Shown here in pieces: positions 13,701 through 27,604 of a DNA stretch of 64,000 nt (position 1 is the first letter of the stretch; every line of letters starts with the position of its first letter). The translations under genes were made by a program, and so were the position numbers. The notes beneath the pieces were generated by a model that was given only the letters and a program-made list of their open reading frames with translations, had not been told where the DNA came from and did not search any database. This stretch comes from Arbacia lixula. Taxonomy: Eukaryota; Echinodermata; Echinoidea; Arbacioida; Arbaciidae. The stretch is from assembly GCA_963669155.1 (NCBI GenBank), contig OZ022576.1, forward strand, positions 5,055,322 through 5,119,321, written 5' to 3'.

Positions 13701-14308
13701 CAGATCAGAGTACCTTGGTAAATTAAACATTTGAGCTGGACCGAACCGTGGTGGGTAAATCATAACAATAATCATACTGATAACTGGGTGACATACGACT
13801 ACAAGTGTGAGAGACTGTCAAGGGCGAGTCCATCCTGGTACAACAAACTATGGACATACTGGACAAGATTCAGATTATAGCTTAATGCACAGTCTAAATT
13901 GTACATCTTAATGTCCACTACAATGGCCATACAACAGTTGATGTGAATTGCGCGTCTTGTTCAGAAACAAATGTACAAGGGAAATATGCATACATCATTT
14001 TGACATGTGATGCCAAAAAAAAGAACAATGAGACAAAAAAGAGCATAAACACCTTCACAAAAATCTATTAAGAAAAATTGTTTTTGAGTAAGTTTTGATT
14101 TTTAAATTTTCACATTTTTTCCAAAAATGTTGAGAAATTTTTATGAATTTTCAAAAACCACATTATTTTAATGATCGTATTCCTATTCATGGAAAAGGAC
14201 AAATAAGTGATGAAGACATCATCCTATGCCAATCATATCAGAATGCTCATAACTTGGCACAATTCCAATAATGTATTCACAAGCCCCATGGCACACAAAC
14301 ATTGGCCA

Positions 14309-14635
14309 TGTCCCCTCAGACCAAACTCACACAACAGAAGTCTTTTCATATATTGCCTCATTCAGCCTCCATCATGACCCACAACCCCACTGTAGACCCA
14401 CCAGTCCTAGGAGGTTGGAACAATACCAATACTAATACCAATGCTAATACCAATGCTAATACAAATGTTAATAGTGATGCTCTTGGCAGTGTCCCCTCAG
14501 ACCAAACTCACACAACAGAAGTCTCTTCATATTGTCTTATTCAGCCTCTATCATGGCCCCCACCCCCACTGCAAAATAGTCAGTCCTAGAAGGTTGAAAC
14601 AATACCAATACCAATGCTCATACTAAATGCTAATT
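14309..14635. repeat. Two-copy tandem duplication (181 bp) with an (AATRCY)n hexamer tract
   Basis: GTCCCCTCAGACCAAACTCA at about 14310 recurs at about 14491, and the rest of the unit follows in parallel (AACAGAAGTCT, CATTCAGCCTC, CCACTG). A run of AATACCAATGCT-type hexamers closes the units. Confidence 0.85.
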
Positions 14636-17600
14636 GTATAAGTATCAAACTTCCTAATGCCTATTGAGATAGAGACAGGAAGTATTATTCATTAAAATCT
14701 ATATTTAGCCCCAACGTATTCAGGAGCATTTAATTTTTTCAGTTTCATATGTGGGAACGTAAATTGATTGGAGTTGTACTACACATATGGTGCCATTGTT
14801 ACTTCAGAAACTCAGGGCTTGTTCTATATTAGGCCTATTGGTGGGAATGCATACAAACCAGGGCTTGTCTTGGTACTAGTACTAGTCTGTGTATATGAAA
14901 CCAGGGCCTGGGTGTACTCTAGTGCATTGGTAGCATCCTGAAGAGGGGATGGCTTTCCTCACAAAAGTCAATGTTGATTCACACCAAAATGGAATATGCT
15001 CAGGATGGGCACTCTCCAAAGGATTAAATACAAATAGTCATCAATTCCACATACAGTGAAAATTAAAAAACAGGCATTATTGGACTTTGCAGTACAAGTT
15101 CATGTAACACTAGAACTATTTGAAATATTTGCCCTCTCTCTAGTTTAACAGAACTTAGTTTGGATGCTGTCATAAATGTCATAAGTACCAGTGCATGTAC
15201 TACAGAGGAATATTACTTCTTACTCAAAGAATTGAAAGTTTTCCAGGGAGACAATGGATGATATAATCTTTGACACTTTCCATCAGGCTATCTGCTTAGC
15301 AGATAACCAGGTGGATTGTATTGCAGCTCGGAGAATGGTAGATTGCAGGTTCAAGTACCACATGGTCCTTTGTTTCTTTGCTTTTATTTTAACAGATTAA
15401 TCAATCAATCCTATGCTACAAAGAATAAAAAAAATACATCAAAGTTATTTTTGTTAAAGTTTATCAGAAACATACATGTTTATTGCACTCTGTACGAGAC
15501 TTCTACAAATCAATACATATATTTAGCAATGTAAGGGCCAAGAACTCAGCATCTTGCATAAAGTCACAATAAGATATCATATTCCTACTCAATGCATCTT
15601 CTCTTAATGAATGCATTTCTATAAGCCAATATTTTCAACTGTAGATGTGTACATACTTTGTTTTCAACTGTACTTAACAAAAAGGGAAAAATCAAAATGG
15701 GTGTTCAGGGTGACTTAGCCCTCAGAATGCAAAAAGTGCCCCCACAAATAACGAGAGATCACCTGTGAAACCTTGATTTTTCTCATCTAAGGTATGTAAT
15801 GCCCAGCATCGGTCAGTGTGTGGGTTTTATGACATGTAGCTTAAAAAATTAGCCCCCATAAATGAATGTACATCCTTTTCCCCTGTAGCTAGTGCATGCG
15901 ATTCAACTAAGCTGTGCAAGGATAGAGAACTCTGTTTGTAACTCTGTTTAATTAAAAGGATGAGTAATAGGGACTTGGGGAGTATGGAAGAGTAGCTTTG
16001 GTGGATGAAGAGTCCAGCCCCAGGCCTCCTACCCATGCCACCACTAAGAATCTCACTACCAATCTTGCTAAGAATCTCTCCAACAACCATAAAGGAGCTC
16101 CATTCGTGTAGAAACTCATCTCATGAGGTGGGTCTGTATTAACCTGAAGCTGATAAAATAGCAAGCAACCTTTAAAAACAATGACCAAGCTTAATGCAAG
16201 TACAAGAAATGTATTCAAGGGAAAATTATTGTTATACTGCAAGGACTTAAAGAGCAACAGTAACTTCTGATCAATACTGATTGATATATTTACATCTTTT
16301 ATATTCACACTACATGAATGTTTATCATATATGCATATTGTGTCAAAGCAGATGTAGAATCATAGGAGTCACGGCATTCACGATCAACAAACAAAATAAA
16401 ATCAACTTAACAGTCATATTATTCTTTGCTTTTGTATACCTTGTGTATAGAACAACAGGAACCATATTTCCTGACTCAAACAAATACCGGTAATTTTAAC
16501 TTTTATGGATTCAAGGGACATGATATTCTTGGAAAAGAATGTATATAACAACATTCAGGTTCATCCATTCAAGAGATATCAGAAAAATCTAGAGATGATA
16601 CAGGTAATCATAGCCCAAAGTCAGTTATAATTTCATTCATCAATTAACTCTCCTTCATTAATCGATATCTCTACTATCTCCCTTCTCCCCCCCCCCCCAA
16701 CCCTCTCTCTTTATCTCTACATCTAAGATGATACAGACGGTGTATAAAGATGATGCAGATTATTATGGCCCCAAATCATTTATGATTACATTCACTAGTT
16801 AACTATTCTTCACTGATCATATATCTCCCCCCCCCCCCCTCCCCAATCTCTCTCTCTCTTTCTCGCTTCCAACCCTTCCCTTTTGCCCCGACCTCCTTCA
16901 TGTTTCTGTCACTCACATAAACATAAGCACACACGCACACACATCACTGAGCAAACAAAAACACAGAATCTGACAGAATATGAATTATGAAATCCCTACA
17001 TACACACTGTACAGTAATTAGCCTACTTGTAAATTAGCAGTGCTCATGGCAGAATATGATGTCATCATTTTTTTTCATCCAAGAGGGGGATTATTTTCCC
17101 CCATCGTGTCAAGAGGAGCGGAAGGTGTCAGATATACAGGCCGGGGGTCTAATCAATTTGACTCTGCCTTACAGAATCTCAACCCATGCAGCCAAATCTA
17201 GGCCATCAATTATGATGCTAATTTCCTTTAGTGGTTTGTCCTTGAGCATGTCAATAAGCTTAATTATGCAAAGGGGGGAACAGAGAGAAAAGAGAGAATT
17301 TTGCCTATTTTTTTATCAGAGGAAGATGATTGACAGATCATTTAAATGAGTGAGCTATCACAAATCTTTAAGTTTATGATCCCATACTGTCTAAATGATT
17401 GATGATTGAATACCACCATCGTCTGACATACCTGTTGCTCTGAATTGACTCTATCTAGTGAAGTGGTGGTCTTTTCTTAGGGCTCTTCAGTTCACAAAGT
17501 TTCTCTGATTTTTCCAGTAACCTTCAAAAAGAATACTAAAATGAAATTGACGTAACCAGCAAAAAGTACCATTTTTTCACAAAGGTAACCACAACGAGTG

Positions 17601-18180
17601 TCTATGAGGTGAAAATAGTTTTGAGGAATATGATATTCTACATGAGCATGTGTGAGCATCAATTTACATTTTTTTCATGCAAAACTTTACGATCCTCAAT
17701 GCACAATATGTGTCTTTATGACATTTTGAACACAATATATGCTAATCTCAGTTTCTATCATGGACTGGAATGTACATCTTTGTTGCACTAATTACTTGTC
17801 TAGTCATATTCTGTCTACAGTACCAAGCCTCACGAGGAGATATCTGCTCTCAAGAAATCTTCATCTCTGACAAGACACATTGATGTAATCTACTTCAACA
17901 TGAATGTGCAATGGGCTTATCATCATGTTCTTGTAATCTCATCAGCTCATTCCCACATGCTTGTTCTAAATCCTGATGTTTTTCTTCGCCCCTGGTAGAA
18001 ATTTGCCCTTATGAGTGAGATTGAATGGGTCAGAGGCACCGTGGAAAAATGAAAGCAGATGGTTCTGAGTTTAGGCAGTTCCTTGGAGATCTCGCGTTTC
18101 ATTAAGATTCTTCTTAAAACTATCCAATTTGCATGAATCTTCTTCACACATAATACATCTCATGTAAAGTGCCGCAAAGC
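14636..18180. other. Non-coding, AT-rich
   Basis: No gene recognised. Contains short C-runs (about 16687 and 16827), each followed by a CT-rich tract and set in similar surrounding text (an old local duplication at about 16600-16860). A weak pol III box-B-like motif is at 15348. Confidence 0.45.
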
Positions 18181-18189
18181 ATCTAGGTG

Positions 18190-18274
18190 GTAAATGCCTT
18201 TGATCTCCACAGCTCCCCTTTTGTGTCCGTCTCTGTGCACCCCCACCTCTTTCTCTCTCTCTCTCTTCTCTTTC

Positions 18275-18331
<57 letters not shown>

Positions 18332-18628
18332 ATCCCACTCTCTTCTTCTCCCCTCCTCCTCTTTCTTTACTCTGCTTCCCAATATCTTTGTCTATAGCTT
18401 CTGCTATCTCTCCATTCCCCTCTCTTTCTCCACTTATCTTTCTGCCTCTCAACTTTATGCTTTCTTCCTGTTTCTCTTTCGTTCTTTCCCTCTTTTTATC
18501 TTTCCATCTCTTTCTTTTTCAATCACCATGCTCCCTTTCTCCCTCAGTCTCCCTCTCTCCCTCCTCTCCTTCCCTCTCCCTCACCGTTTCTCCATCTCTC
18601 TCTCTCGCTCTCGCTCTCTCCCTCCCTC

Positions 18629-18678
<50 letters not shown>

Positions 18679-18740
18679 CCTCTCTCCCTCTCTCTCCCTC
18701 CCTCTTTCTCTCTCTCTCCCTCTCTCCATCCCTCTCTCTT
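18190..18740. repeat. (CT)n-rich polypyrimidine tract
   Basis: Two long CT stretches (about 18245-18330 and 18595-18740) inside an almost pure pyrimidine strand. The Ser/Leu-rich and Arg/Glu-rich open frames on the two strands are repeat artefacts. Confidence 0.9.
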
Positions 18741-21700
18741 CCAAATCACAGCTTTGTATACATGGGCATGCAAGGGCTTTCCCTTCTAATCACAATTGTG
18801 TCTTGAGGCATTAGGGTCCCCTCGCCTCTTCTGATCTCCTCTCCCTGGATCGCAGAAAGGATTAGTCCCCATGCTGCTAACAATAATGGGTCTTGATGGG
18901 ATTTTGGGAAGCATCCACTGGAGATTATGTCTCAATCCCCCGGAGGACTTTGCACAAAGTACACGGCCTCCCTCCACCTCTCTCCTCCTCTGGTTTAGGG
19001 TACGATCCCTTGTAACGCCATTCACATATTCAGAAGCAGATACCAGTCAGCTTACTTGCATCAGGCTTTATTGCTGCATACTTTTGTCATTCCCACTCTG
19101 AAAATATCAAATATTTTTATTTTAGAATATAACATTTGACAGTCAAAAGGAACAACAGGAAACGACTTGTAAAATGTCACTGGATTTGTATGAACGATTT
19201 AGTGGACAATCAAAAACAATACAGACAGAGCATTGCCGGTATTAAATCTCCCATTTTTTATAAAAAAAAAATATTCGGATATAATAGTGGCATATTTTTT
19301 TTCTACCTACTTTTCATATCAACTGAGGCCCAATGACAGGATATGAAATCAATATTTTCCAACAGGACTTTTTACACGTATAGTGCCTCAATATGAGTCA
19401 TCTAGCCCAAGCATAAATGTACAAGACCAGATGAAGGGAAAAACAGAGGGGATAATGAAAGAGGGAGTAAAGAAAGCGGGAGGAAGGCGACAGAGGGAGA
19501 GAGGAAGAGAAATCAAGTGATAAAATCTCTCTGATTGAGATAAGTTCATACAAATCATGGTTACTTTGGGTCAATAGCAATAATGGAGGAATTATTGAGC
19601 TGCCAAGTGGGTCAACTAGCCAACGGGAAAATACAATACAAAGACCCCCGGTTTCTTTCTGAGGTTAGGAAAATGGAGAGGAAAGTGCAGAGAGTAGTGG
19701 TGGCCACCATTGAATGGCTTTATGAATCTCAGAGTGCCATCTTTGGTGCAGGATTATTAACTTTTCATTGTATCGTGCCGTGATTCATCAGGCATAGTAA
19801 AGTGATGTATACAACTACATCACTCATTAATTAGTCATAGATTACTGCCATTTCATTTATTTATGTCTCTATCAGTTAAATCTGTTTTACATTTCTGTAT
19901 TTCCATTTTGATTTTCCATTTCATAGTAGTTCCCAGAGCTTTGGTATTATGTACTTGAATTTAATTCATTTAAGGACAGATATATAATTTTATGCAAATG
20001 TTGCAAAGCTTACAGTTAAGAACAAAGGGACCCTTTGAAATTTGGTCTGCATGACAAAACACCAAGTTCATGGTGTAAATCACCCGTTTTCTTGTGAACA
20101 ATTATAATTCATTTAAAATGACTCCGTTGTAATAAATTTATAAAATAAATGGCAACATACATTTGCATTATATTACAAGAGTTCAGTTTAAGTATTATTT
20201 ATTAAATAGTTTAAATATTACTGTACATGAACCTCTGAACAAATAAAATCCATAAACATAAAAACATATGAGTCTGTTACAACCCGAACAATGTCATATG
20301 AACTCACTTCATTTGCTCAGTAAATATTTTGGCAGTAATAAAGTTGACAATAAACATCATTATTTGATGTTTCATCCTCATCCAATCTCTCACTGAACCC
20401 TTTTTCTTCTCCTTGCTCACCTACGACAAAAACATCACAGGCGAATCCTCGCAGCTCTAAATATCAGTGGAAGGAGAACATGAGCTTGCACACTGCTCGC
20501 CTATATGAGTGGATTAATGCAAGCCTGGGCGCTCATGAATAAAGATCCCCATGCCAGGCGGGTCTGAGCGTGGACTATTCCATTCACATCCCAGACTCTG
20601 CTACACAAGCACCGCTCAAGTTTCTAGTTAAACACGAATGGACACCCGGTGCATACGCTAATGCTGGCTCTACATGTATAGAGTTTTTGCCTTGTTTCTG
20701 CACCCATGGCTAGAACAGCCAGTGATTACAGTGGAACCCCTATCTACCAAGGACATGGACATATACAATGTAGAAGGTTTATCTCACAACACAAAGCTTG
20801 AAGGGCTACGCAGGAGGGAAAAGTAGAATATTTGCAGGGGCTACTGTCGTCATGAAACGGACAACATGAAACATGAAATGATGCATTATACCCTAAAAAA
20901 TAGAGGGGGAAATTATCATTTTCTCACAGGGGCTCTTTCTTCGCATTGTGAGGGCTTAATTGCCTTGAGCCCCTATGTAATTTCTTGATGGATATTAGCA
21001 TCACATTACTGTTCAGTAAAAGTAAGCTGGAATGACATGTGTACCTGATCAGCTAACTGTCTATGTGCCTTTTGGATCTGATGTAAGACTAACTTGATTT
21101 TTTGTTGTCTGCTCTGTCTGCATTTGAACATCATTTAGTGAGAATTACAACCTGATATCTTCTCACCTCTTGGACGTTTCATCTCAGATGTATTTTTACA
21201 AAAACATATTTTTAACAAATAAAAAAGATATTATCATATCTAGTTTTATACCCTGTTCAGCACGGTCAACTTATGAAAAAAATACTAAATCACTTCATAT
21301 ACATAACCTACAAGAAGTTGGCCAATAGTCATTTTCTTTTTCATTTCTGCATATTCATTTTTTTCATGAACTTAGTTATAACAATCACACACCTTTCTTA
21401 TTCAAATAATGTTCATTCTGCATATTTGAATTGCAGTATACAGAATCCATCACTTGGGCATCATAATAGACAATATTCAAAACCTGTTTCAGTTTCCTGT
21501 ATCATGACAAACACAATCAATGGTAATAATTAAAATACTGTGACAGTCATAAATAATCAACAAACACGCATTTACATGCTCAATAGCTAGAGCATAAATA
21601 AGACAGATATGACCAATGCATTACTTTTAAGGAGTTTGGGTGAGATTTATTATAGCTAATGATATAAGTCTGAGAATCAACACATTTTATTCAACACGTT

Positions 21701-23900
21701 TTTCTGCCTACCTCACACGGTTCACGCAGGATGCACATGAACATCTCATCATAGGTTACGCTAAAAATAAAACGAGGTCTCCAAACGGAAAAAACAAATG
21801 CCCGTAGCCGTGCCCTAAATGTATGGAATGGGCTGGCAATGCATTGCCCTTGGTTATGGAGGGGCATATCCCTATCACTTGGAGAAATAATTTTATTGAT
21901 TGAAGACTACTTTCCCCTTCTTTGGTTTCTCAGTCTTGCTCTTGCACTTTTTCCATGGCTGTGTCTTTTCTCCTCGCTAGGCGCCAATGCACCGAGAGCA
22001 CACCCACTGGCTATTTACCTACAGGGATGGCCATGGATTGAAACATTCACTAACGGAATGGCTAAATAAGTAGAGAGCAAATCACACATTTTGTCTTATC
22101 TGGAACATAGAATATAATTGCTAAGTAATGAAGGTCTGTTCATTGAAATACTCTTTGGCTGCTATGTTTTAACAAGGTCAGATTTTGCAAAACAGCTACA
22201 TCTGTATGACATATCTTGATAAAGCATAAACATAGATATTTTGAATCAATTGTGAGCTTTCCATTCATGAGTAAAAGAAATGCATCGACTTGTTTATTCT
22301 TTATATTCCCTCTAGCATTCCAGTATTCTGTGGCATTTGAATTTGTCACTATTAATGACCAGACTGACAAAAACCTCTGTAACCAAATCCCTCTAAAAAA
22401 TGTGTTCAAAGCCAGGATCCATGTGTCCCCTGGGGAAAGATGTCAATAAATTGGAAATACCATCCAGATAAATGTTGGGTTAGGGACAATTTATCCTCCC
22501 AGGTGAAACATCCCAATCCTTCAGTGATTCCATCCTGCATATGGTAGATCTCCTGACCTAGTTCCCTCCCCCTTCCCCCCGCCCCCCCTTCCCAGATTCC
22601 ACACGGCTTGCCCTCATTACGGCCATATGCCCCAGCAGACAACGCTGATCAATGTGGACGTGGTGGGGAAACCTAATCGCTGGCGCCGCTGACGCCGTTA
22701 CGTTTCGCTAGTATCCCCCCTGAACACACCAGTAAAGGAGGGGGAAATGATGGGTCCAGATGCTAGCACCACTTGGATAGCAGGTGTAGCATGTGGTTAC
22801 ACAGGGGGCAGGAAGAGGGTAGGAGGGGGGGGGGGAGGATCAGTCTGGTTTTGGGGAGCGTTGGGAGTCTAAGATGTTGTGTCTTTCCACATGTTTTGTC
22901 ACATATATTTCTGTAAAAAAAAAAACATGCTTTTATTTGCTTCTTAAACTACAAGTGATATTCTTATCTAGGCTTCACCATATGAACTCCTGCAAAAATC
23001 AAACATGGAGATTCTTGGAAAGTTCCCCAGTTAGCGCATACACGTGACCATTTATGCAAGTCTCTGAAATGTTAGTAAATTGTAGGTGCACCAAGAGCCT
23101 TTTCGAGCATTGCCTTTGAGTTTTAATGAATATATGGTCACCATGTATTTTCCAGCTATGACATTGCATGAATGTGCCAGAACAGACCACCTTATACTTG
23201 TCCACAAATATGTCTTGTTTATCATTTCTTCTTTTAACCATCCCTCCGCTCTCCCTCTTGGCTCTCTCTTCCTCTTTTGCTTAGTATGTGGCATTATGTG
23301 GATCTCTGTTATTTGTTAGTCTTTCTGCCTTCATTCTCGTAAATGCTTCTTCTATTAAACTAATATCATGCAATCAAAATAATGTAAGCATGTGACAATC
23401 CATGCACTTGCCTACATGCCAAACAATAGATCTATGCACCACAATTCTGATTAACTTCATAAGTGTTGCTTTCCATTTCACATGTAAAAGCATTAGTGCT
23501 AAATCAGGGAAAAGAACATCTTCATACTTAATGTAGACACTAGCTACCACCAACACAACATGCTTCCTATGCATGGACAGGCTGCCTATTTATAGCACTT
23601 GGTATCATCTTCCCCTCTTTGATTATATTGGGCCATTGCATCATTTTGATTACTTAGCATGTAAGTGTTAACCTGTTGTGTTCCAGCCCAAATGTTGCTG
23701 TATGGGATACACATGTGTATTATTTATGCCAAATTCTCCCTATCGCATATAGCCCATATCAAGTGATATCACTTCATGATACTGATATCTTATCGATTGC
23801 TTTCCGGACATATACTTTTTTTGCGGCAAGCCATATTCTGGTATAGTACACTGTATATGAACATTCAAAATGCACAGACTCATAATTTTGAACCCTGTAA
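18741..23900. other. Non-coding stretch with unique GC-richer patches
   Basis: No gene recognised. 18790-19030, 20400-20690 and 22540-22760 are GC-richer, non-repetitive and could be regulatory. G/C homopolymer runs occur near 22575 and 22831. The rest is AT-rich. Confidence 0.4.
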
Positions 23901-23907
23901 ACCCTGT

Positions 23908-23940
23908 CCGTCCGTCCGTCCGTCCCTCCCTCCCTCCCTC
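23908..23940. repeat. (CCGT)n(CCCT)n microsatellite
   Basis: Tetranucleotide repeat: about five CCGT units followed by CCCT units. Confidence 0.9.
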
Positions 23941-24600
23941 AATGATCTCCTCCCCTTCCCTCCTGGCTCTATGGCCAATGAACCCAATCAGACGGCTGTG
24001 TGAAGCCACATGGACGTAATGAATACGGACAGAACTAAAAAGCGCTTATTTTTTTCCCCTTCTCCCACATCCACATAATCTAGTGCGGGACTCTTATCCA
24101 GTTTGTTAATGACATTAAGTCCGCTCCGGTATCATCCCACCACATTAACCTGCAACCAGTATCAGTCAATACAACCATGAGAGATTTTCATTATTACCCA
24201 TACATGTATATATGAACGGAAAAAGGTTACTTCACTTCAAACATGTTTGTTATCTTGTTCTTTTTGTTTATATGTGATCTTCTTTTGTTGTTTTTTGGTC
24301 CACTTCGTTCAGGAATTGATCATTCCTCTCATTAAAAGTTACATTGTCACATTGTACCAGTAAATTCCTTCAATACAAAAAACACATCCATCAACATTTT
24401 TTCTAATCATTATTTAACTTAGCACATTTTCTTTTCATTACCTCTCACCATTTTAAGAGACTCTGTATCAATAACTGAAAATTGTTCACTTTTTGATCAA
24501 AATTGTTGGTATCATACTAGTAGTACATCACAACTTCTATGAATCAAGAGTATGATAGCACACACTCTTGTTTCTATATTCCCTCCTTTACCCCCCGCCT
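23941..24600. other. Non-coding, no feature recognised
   Basis: 23990-24180 is unique and slightly GC-richer; the rest is AT-rich with T-runs. Confidence 0.5.
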
Positions 24601-24735
24601 CCCCCCACACACACACACTTACACATACACATAATACTTACCACACACATACACACACACAACACACACACCTCTAATGCTCACTCTATCTATCTCTCAC
24701 TCTCTGTCTCTCTATCCCTCTTCCCCTCCCTTCCA
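24601..24735. repeat. (CA)n and CT-rich low-complexity tract
   Basis: CA repeats (24605-24675) continue into a CT-rich stretch to 24733. Confidence 0.85.
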
Positions 24736-25544
24736 CAAACTTGCTCCTAATTTACATACCACACACATTTAACATGCATGTAAATGCTCACCCTAATGGT
24801 ATCTGATGTCCCAATCATTAGTTTCCTTGTAGTGTACTTGTCCAATTACAGAACGGAGCCGGAATTCACACTCAGGCATTCAATGTGTATCCTTCATACC
24901 AATTGCCCCAAGATCTCATTGATAAATCAATGTAAAATGAAACTGTTTATCAGCTTTGAATTAGCACAGGACACGTTTTCCACCTGGTCATTGAACCCTG
25001 TGTTACAAAACATGCATACTTACAAGAAGCTATCATATCTAATTCTGAAAAAAGATCAGTTGATTGATAACATCTCTTTTCATTTCCAGTACTTTCCTTT
25101 ATTCTCAGAAGTATTGTTAGTTTAAAGCATGTTTCCCGCATATTAAAAATAGGAACAGTGTTAACATCTCGTCATTTGGGTGTTCATTTTTCAACTCAAA
25201 ATTAACTCATAGAAATGTAACAAGCACACAGAAAAATACCAATTATTGTACGCAAGACTTCTCTTGAGCTGCTAAATCAAATATGAATTAATGTGACACA
25301 TTTTTATGACATACACATATGTATATATTTTGTTATACAGAGTCTAACTTTACAAATGGGGGTCAAACTAAATAATCAGTATTAACCATTTCACTACATT
25401 TTAAGGCCGGCACTCGCAGTGCACAAGGAGATTATTTGGAGCTACCCAGCCCCTGTCCCTGTGTACCATGCATATGTACATTATTGATAAACAAAGGGTG
25501 AATATCAATTTTTTTATTGCTACTCATAATTGCACTAAAGTTAG
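24736..25544. other. Non-coding, AT-rich
   Basis: No gene, RNA or repeat recognised. Confidence 0.5.
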
Positions 25545-25735
25545 TTTGGGAGGAATGCATGTAGGAGACCTCACAAGACATGGGAGGAAACAATCAAAGC
25601 AGACAGAAAAGTGCTGAACATAACCCACATTGATCCAAATGACAGGGCAGTATGGAGGAGAGCCATCAAGGAAATGAACGGTCCAACCCCACAAAAGTGG
25701 GAAAAACAAACCTTAAACGTTGATGATGATTACAA
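25545..25735 (+). mobile_element. Non-LTR retrotransposon 3' end (C-terminal tail of a reverse-transcriptase protein), truncated
   Basis: In the frame starting at 25551 the translation contains RRPHKTWEETIKADRKVL, then NITHIDPNDRAVWRRAI. This follows the RP-x-TW-x6-D-x4-L-x8-DRxxWR pattern that ends the polyprotein of many RTE/Nimb/jockey-like LINEs. The reading continues past it into a short GATGATGAT run, like the simple-repeat tails of such elements. The reverse-transcriptase core and the 5' end are missing, typical of 5' truncation. Family assignment is from memory of the pattern. Confidence 0.6.
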
Positions 25736-26587
25736 TGTATCCCAATCAAGAGAACTAATAAAACGTGGTATGAAAAACATTTGTCATTTCAGGCTTCATT
25801 GTCATCTACACCAGAAGCTTACCCATACAACAGAGAACACTCACCCTGTGTTGTGGTCATCTCAGTAGACAGTCGTCATCCGTCTTCAGCATACCAGCCC
25901 ATGGTCATGTGACCTGCGATGACCTCAATCTTCTGACATAGCGAGGCTGCAGCATAGCAGACTTCTCCCGCTTAGCACAAGTTAGCCTTCACGTCCAGAT
26001 GAACATCATGATCAGCTGATGAAGTACCAACACTTTTTTTCTAGCAACAGTCCGCTGTACAGGCCAGTCATGACTCATGTCATTTTTTGCATTAGCAACT
26101 CTGTAATAAAGAAAATGGATAGAGCATCTCATTGTTGGAGAATTCTTCACATGTTTTTTTTTCTTGTCAAGAAATTCTTGATATATGTATGCTGGTTTTA
26201 CTCTAGCTGTACTGTATTTTTTTGGAAATCATGTTGAATACTGTTACTGAAAACATTAAAGACAATTTCATATTACATTATCATTCTCACAAATATCGCT
26301 CAAATTACAAAATGAGTTTGATTTTACAACTCCACATGTACTCCTGTATGAAAATACATAGCATGTCAAATTTGTATCCTCAACAGTCATCTCAGGCATC
26401 CATTAATCCATTAATTTTACAATAATATGCACAAGTAATAAAAACTGGCATGGCATGTCACATTTGTATCATAAGTGTATTAAAACCATCTCTCCTCTAC
26501 AATTTCAATGACAAAAGTGATAGACTATATTCATAGCATCCGTGAGAACTACGTTCACATCTTCTGATGATATATAAACCAGTTCCT
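25736..26587. other. Non-coding, no feature recognised
   Basis: AT-rich apart from 25800-25990. No gene recognised. Confidence 0.5.
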
Positions 26588-26678
26588 TTAACCCTTTGAG
26601 TGCTAGACAGTTGGACACTCTGTGTGGTTTATGAGTTTTGATGATGAAGACATACAAACATGGCATATGATGAGTTAA
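26588..26678. mobile_element. 91-bp TTAA-flanked MITE
   Basis: It starts TTAACCCTTTGAGTGC and ends GGCATATGATGAGTTAA. It has the same length (91 bp, TTAA to TTAA) and the same end sequences as the element at 55387-55477. TTAA target choice and CC-starting ends resemble piggyBac-type non-autonomous elements. A 17-bp G run (26698-26714) lies 20 bp further on. Confidence 0.7.
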
Positions 26679-27438
26679 GCCATTGTATGCTTTAGGTGGG
26701 GGGGGGGGGGGGGGTTCACAGTTCGCATACAGTCAATGGAAAGATTTACAGGGTTTGATACTCCCCTTTAACCCTCTAAGGATTGCCTATCCAGGGGATT
26801 TGGGAAAGCCAATTCTGGTAGATGATCCCCTTTCATATTACTCCAGTTTGCTTGATGTTTTGCTTTTTTGGATTAAGTTTTTTATCACTCACCCCTGATT
26901 ATATCATAAACATAATTATAAAATGACATTCACTGAATATAATTGTGAACTTAAAGGGACACGATGCTGTGATTTAAGTTTAAATCAATGATAAAAAGAA
27001 TTATCAGGGACATTAAATCATTCAAATCTGATATTCAAATGATACCTGAAGAAAAAAATCCTCTCTATATCCATTACAAATGAACCCCAATCCTAAGTGA
27101 TGTACATGTAAGTGGAAGATAAAAACAATGCATTAAGTCAATTCCAATTATGGCAGAAACATGAGGGAAGAAAACTGATCAGAGTCTGGGAATATATTCA
27201 GACAATGCCTAAAAAAGATGCCACCTCTAGCCCTGGAATATTGAGCCCCAGTACTTGGTGTCCCATACATTTACATACTAGGAATGTTGCCTCCTGTCTT
27301 CACGCTCTGTAAATGCAGGCTTGTTATATTGTCCTTGCTCAGGACACAAAATGGAGGTCCACTGTAGTGGAGAGCCACATGATCAACTATCAACATTTAC
27401 TTCTCAAAACCTCCATCATACACATCATCAATCCACCT
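26679..27438. other. Non-coding with a 17-base G run
   Basis: Poly(G) at 26698-26714. Otherwise AT-rich with no gene recognised. Confidence 0.55.
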
Positions 27439-27604
27439 GGACCCTGTTGCACAAAACTTATCATAGAGGGTAAATTTGCTTCCAATGGCAATTTCTATGG
27501 AAATCTTGAACTTGATTGGCTGCCGTGTGAACTGTGAAATTACCATGGTAGTTATTATTGATGGCAGAGTTACCATTGATGGTAAGTTTTATGCAACAGG
27601 GCCC
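27439..27604. mobile_element. 166-bp MITE with 26-bp terminal inverted repeats
   Basis: The left end GGACCCTGTTGCACAAAACT and the right end (reverse complement GGGCCCTGTTGCATAAAACT) match at 23 of 26 positions. The interior also has inverted short motifs (ACCATGGTA, TACCAT). No coding capacity. Confidence 0.8.

Noticed and set aside
15348-15359. Pol III box-B-like GGTTCAAGTACC
   Set aside because: No convincing box A at the right distance, so neither tRNA nor SINE can be supported.
18187-18789. 200-codon Ser/Leu-rich frame and Arg/Glu-rich antisense frames
   Set aside because: Products of the CT microsatellite.
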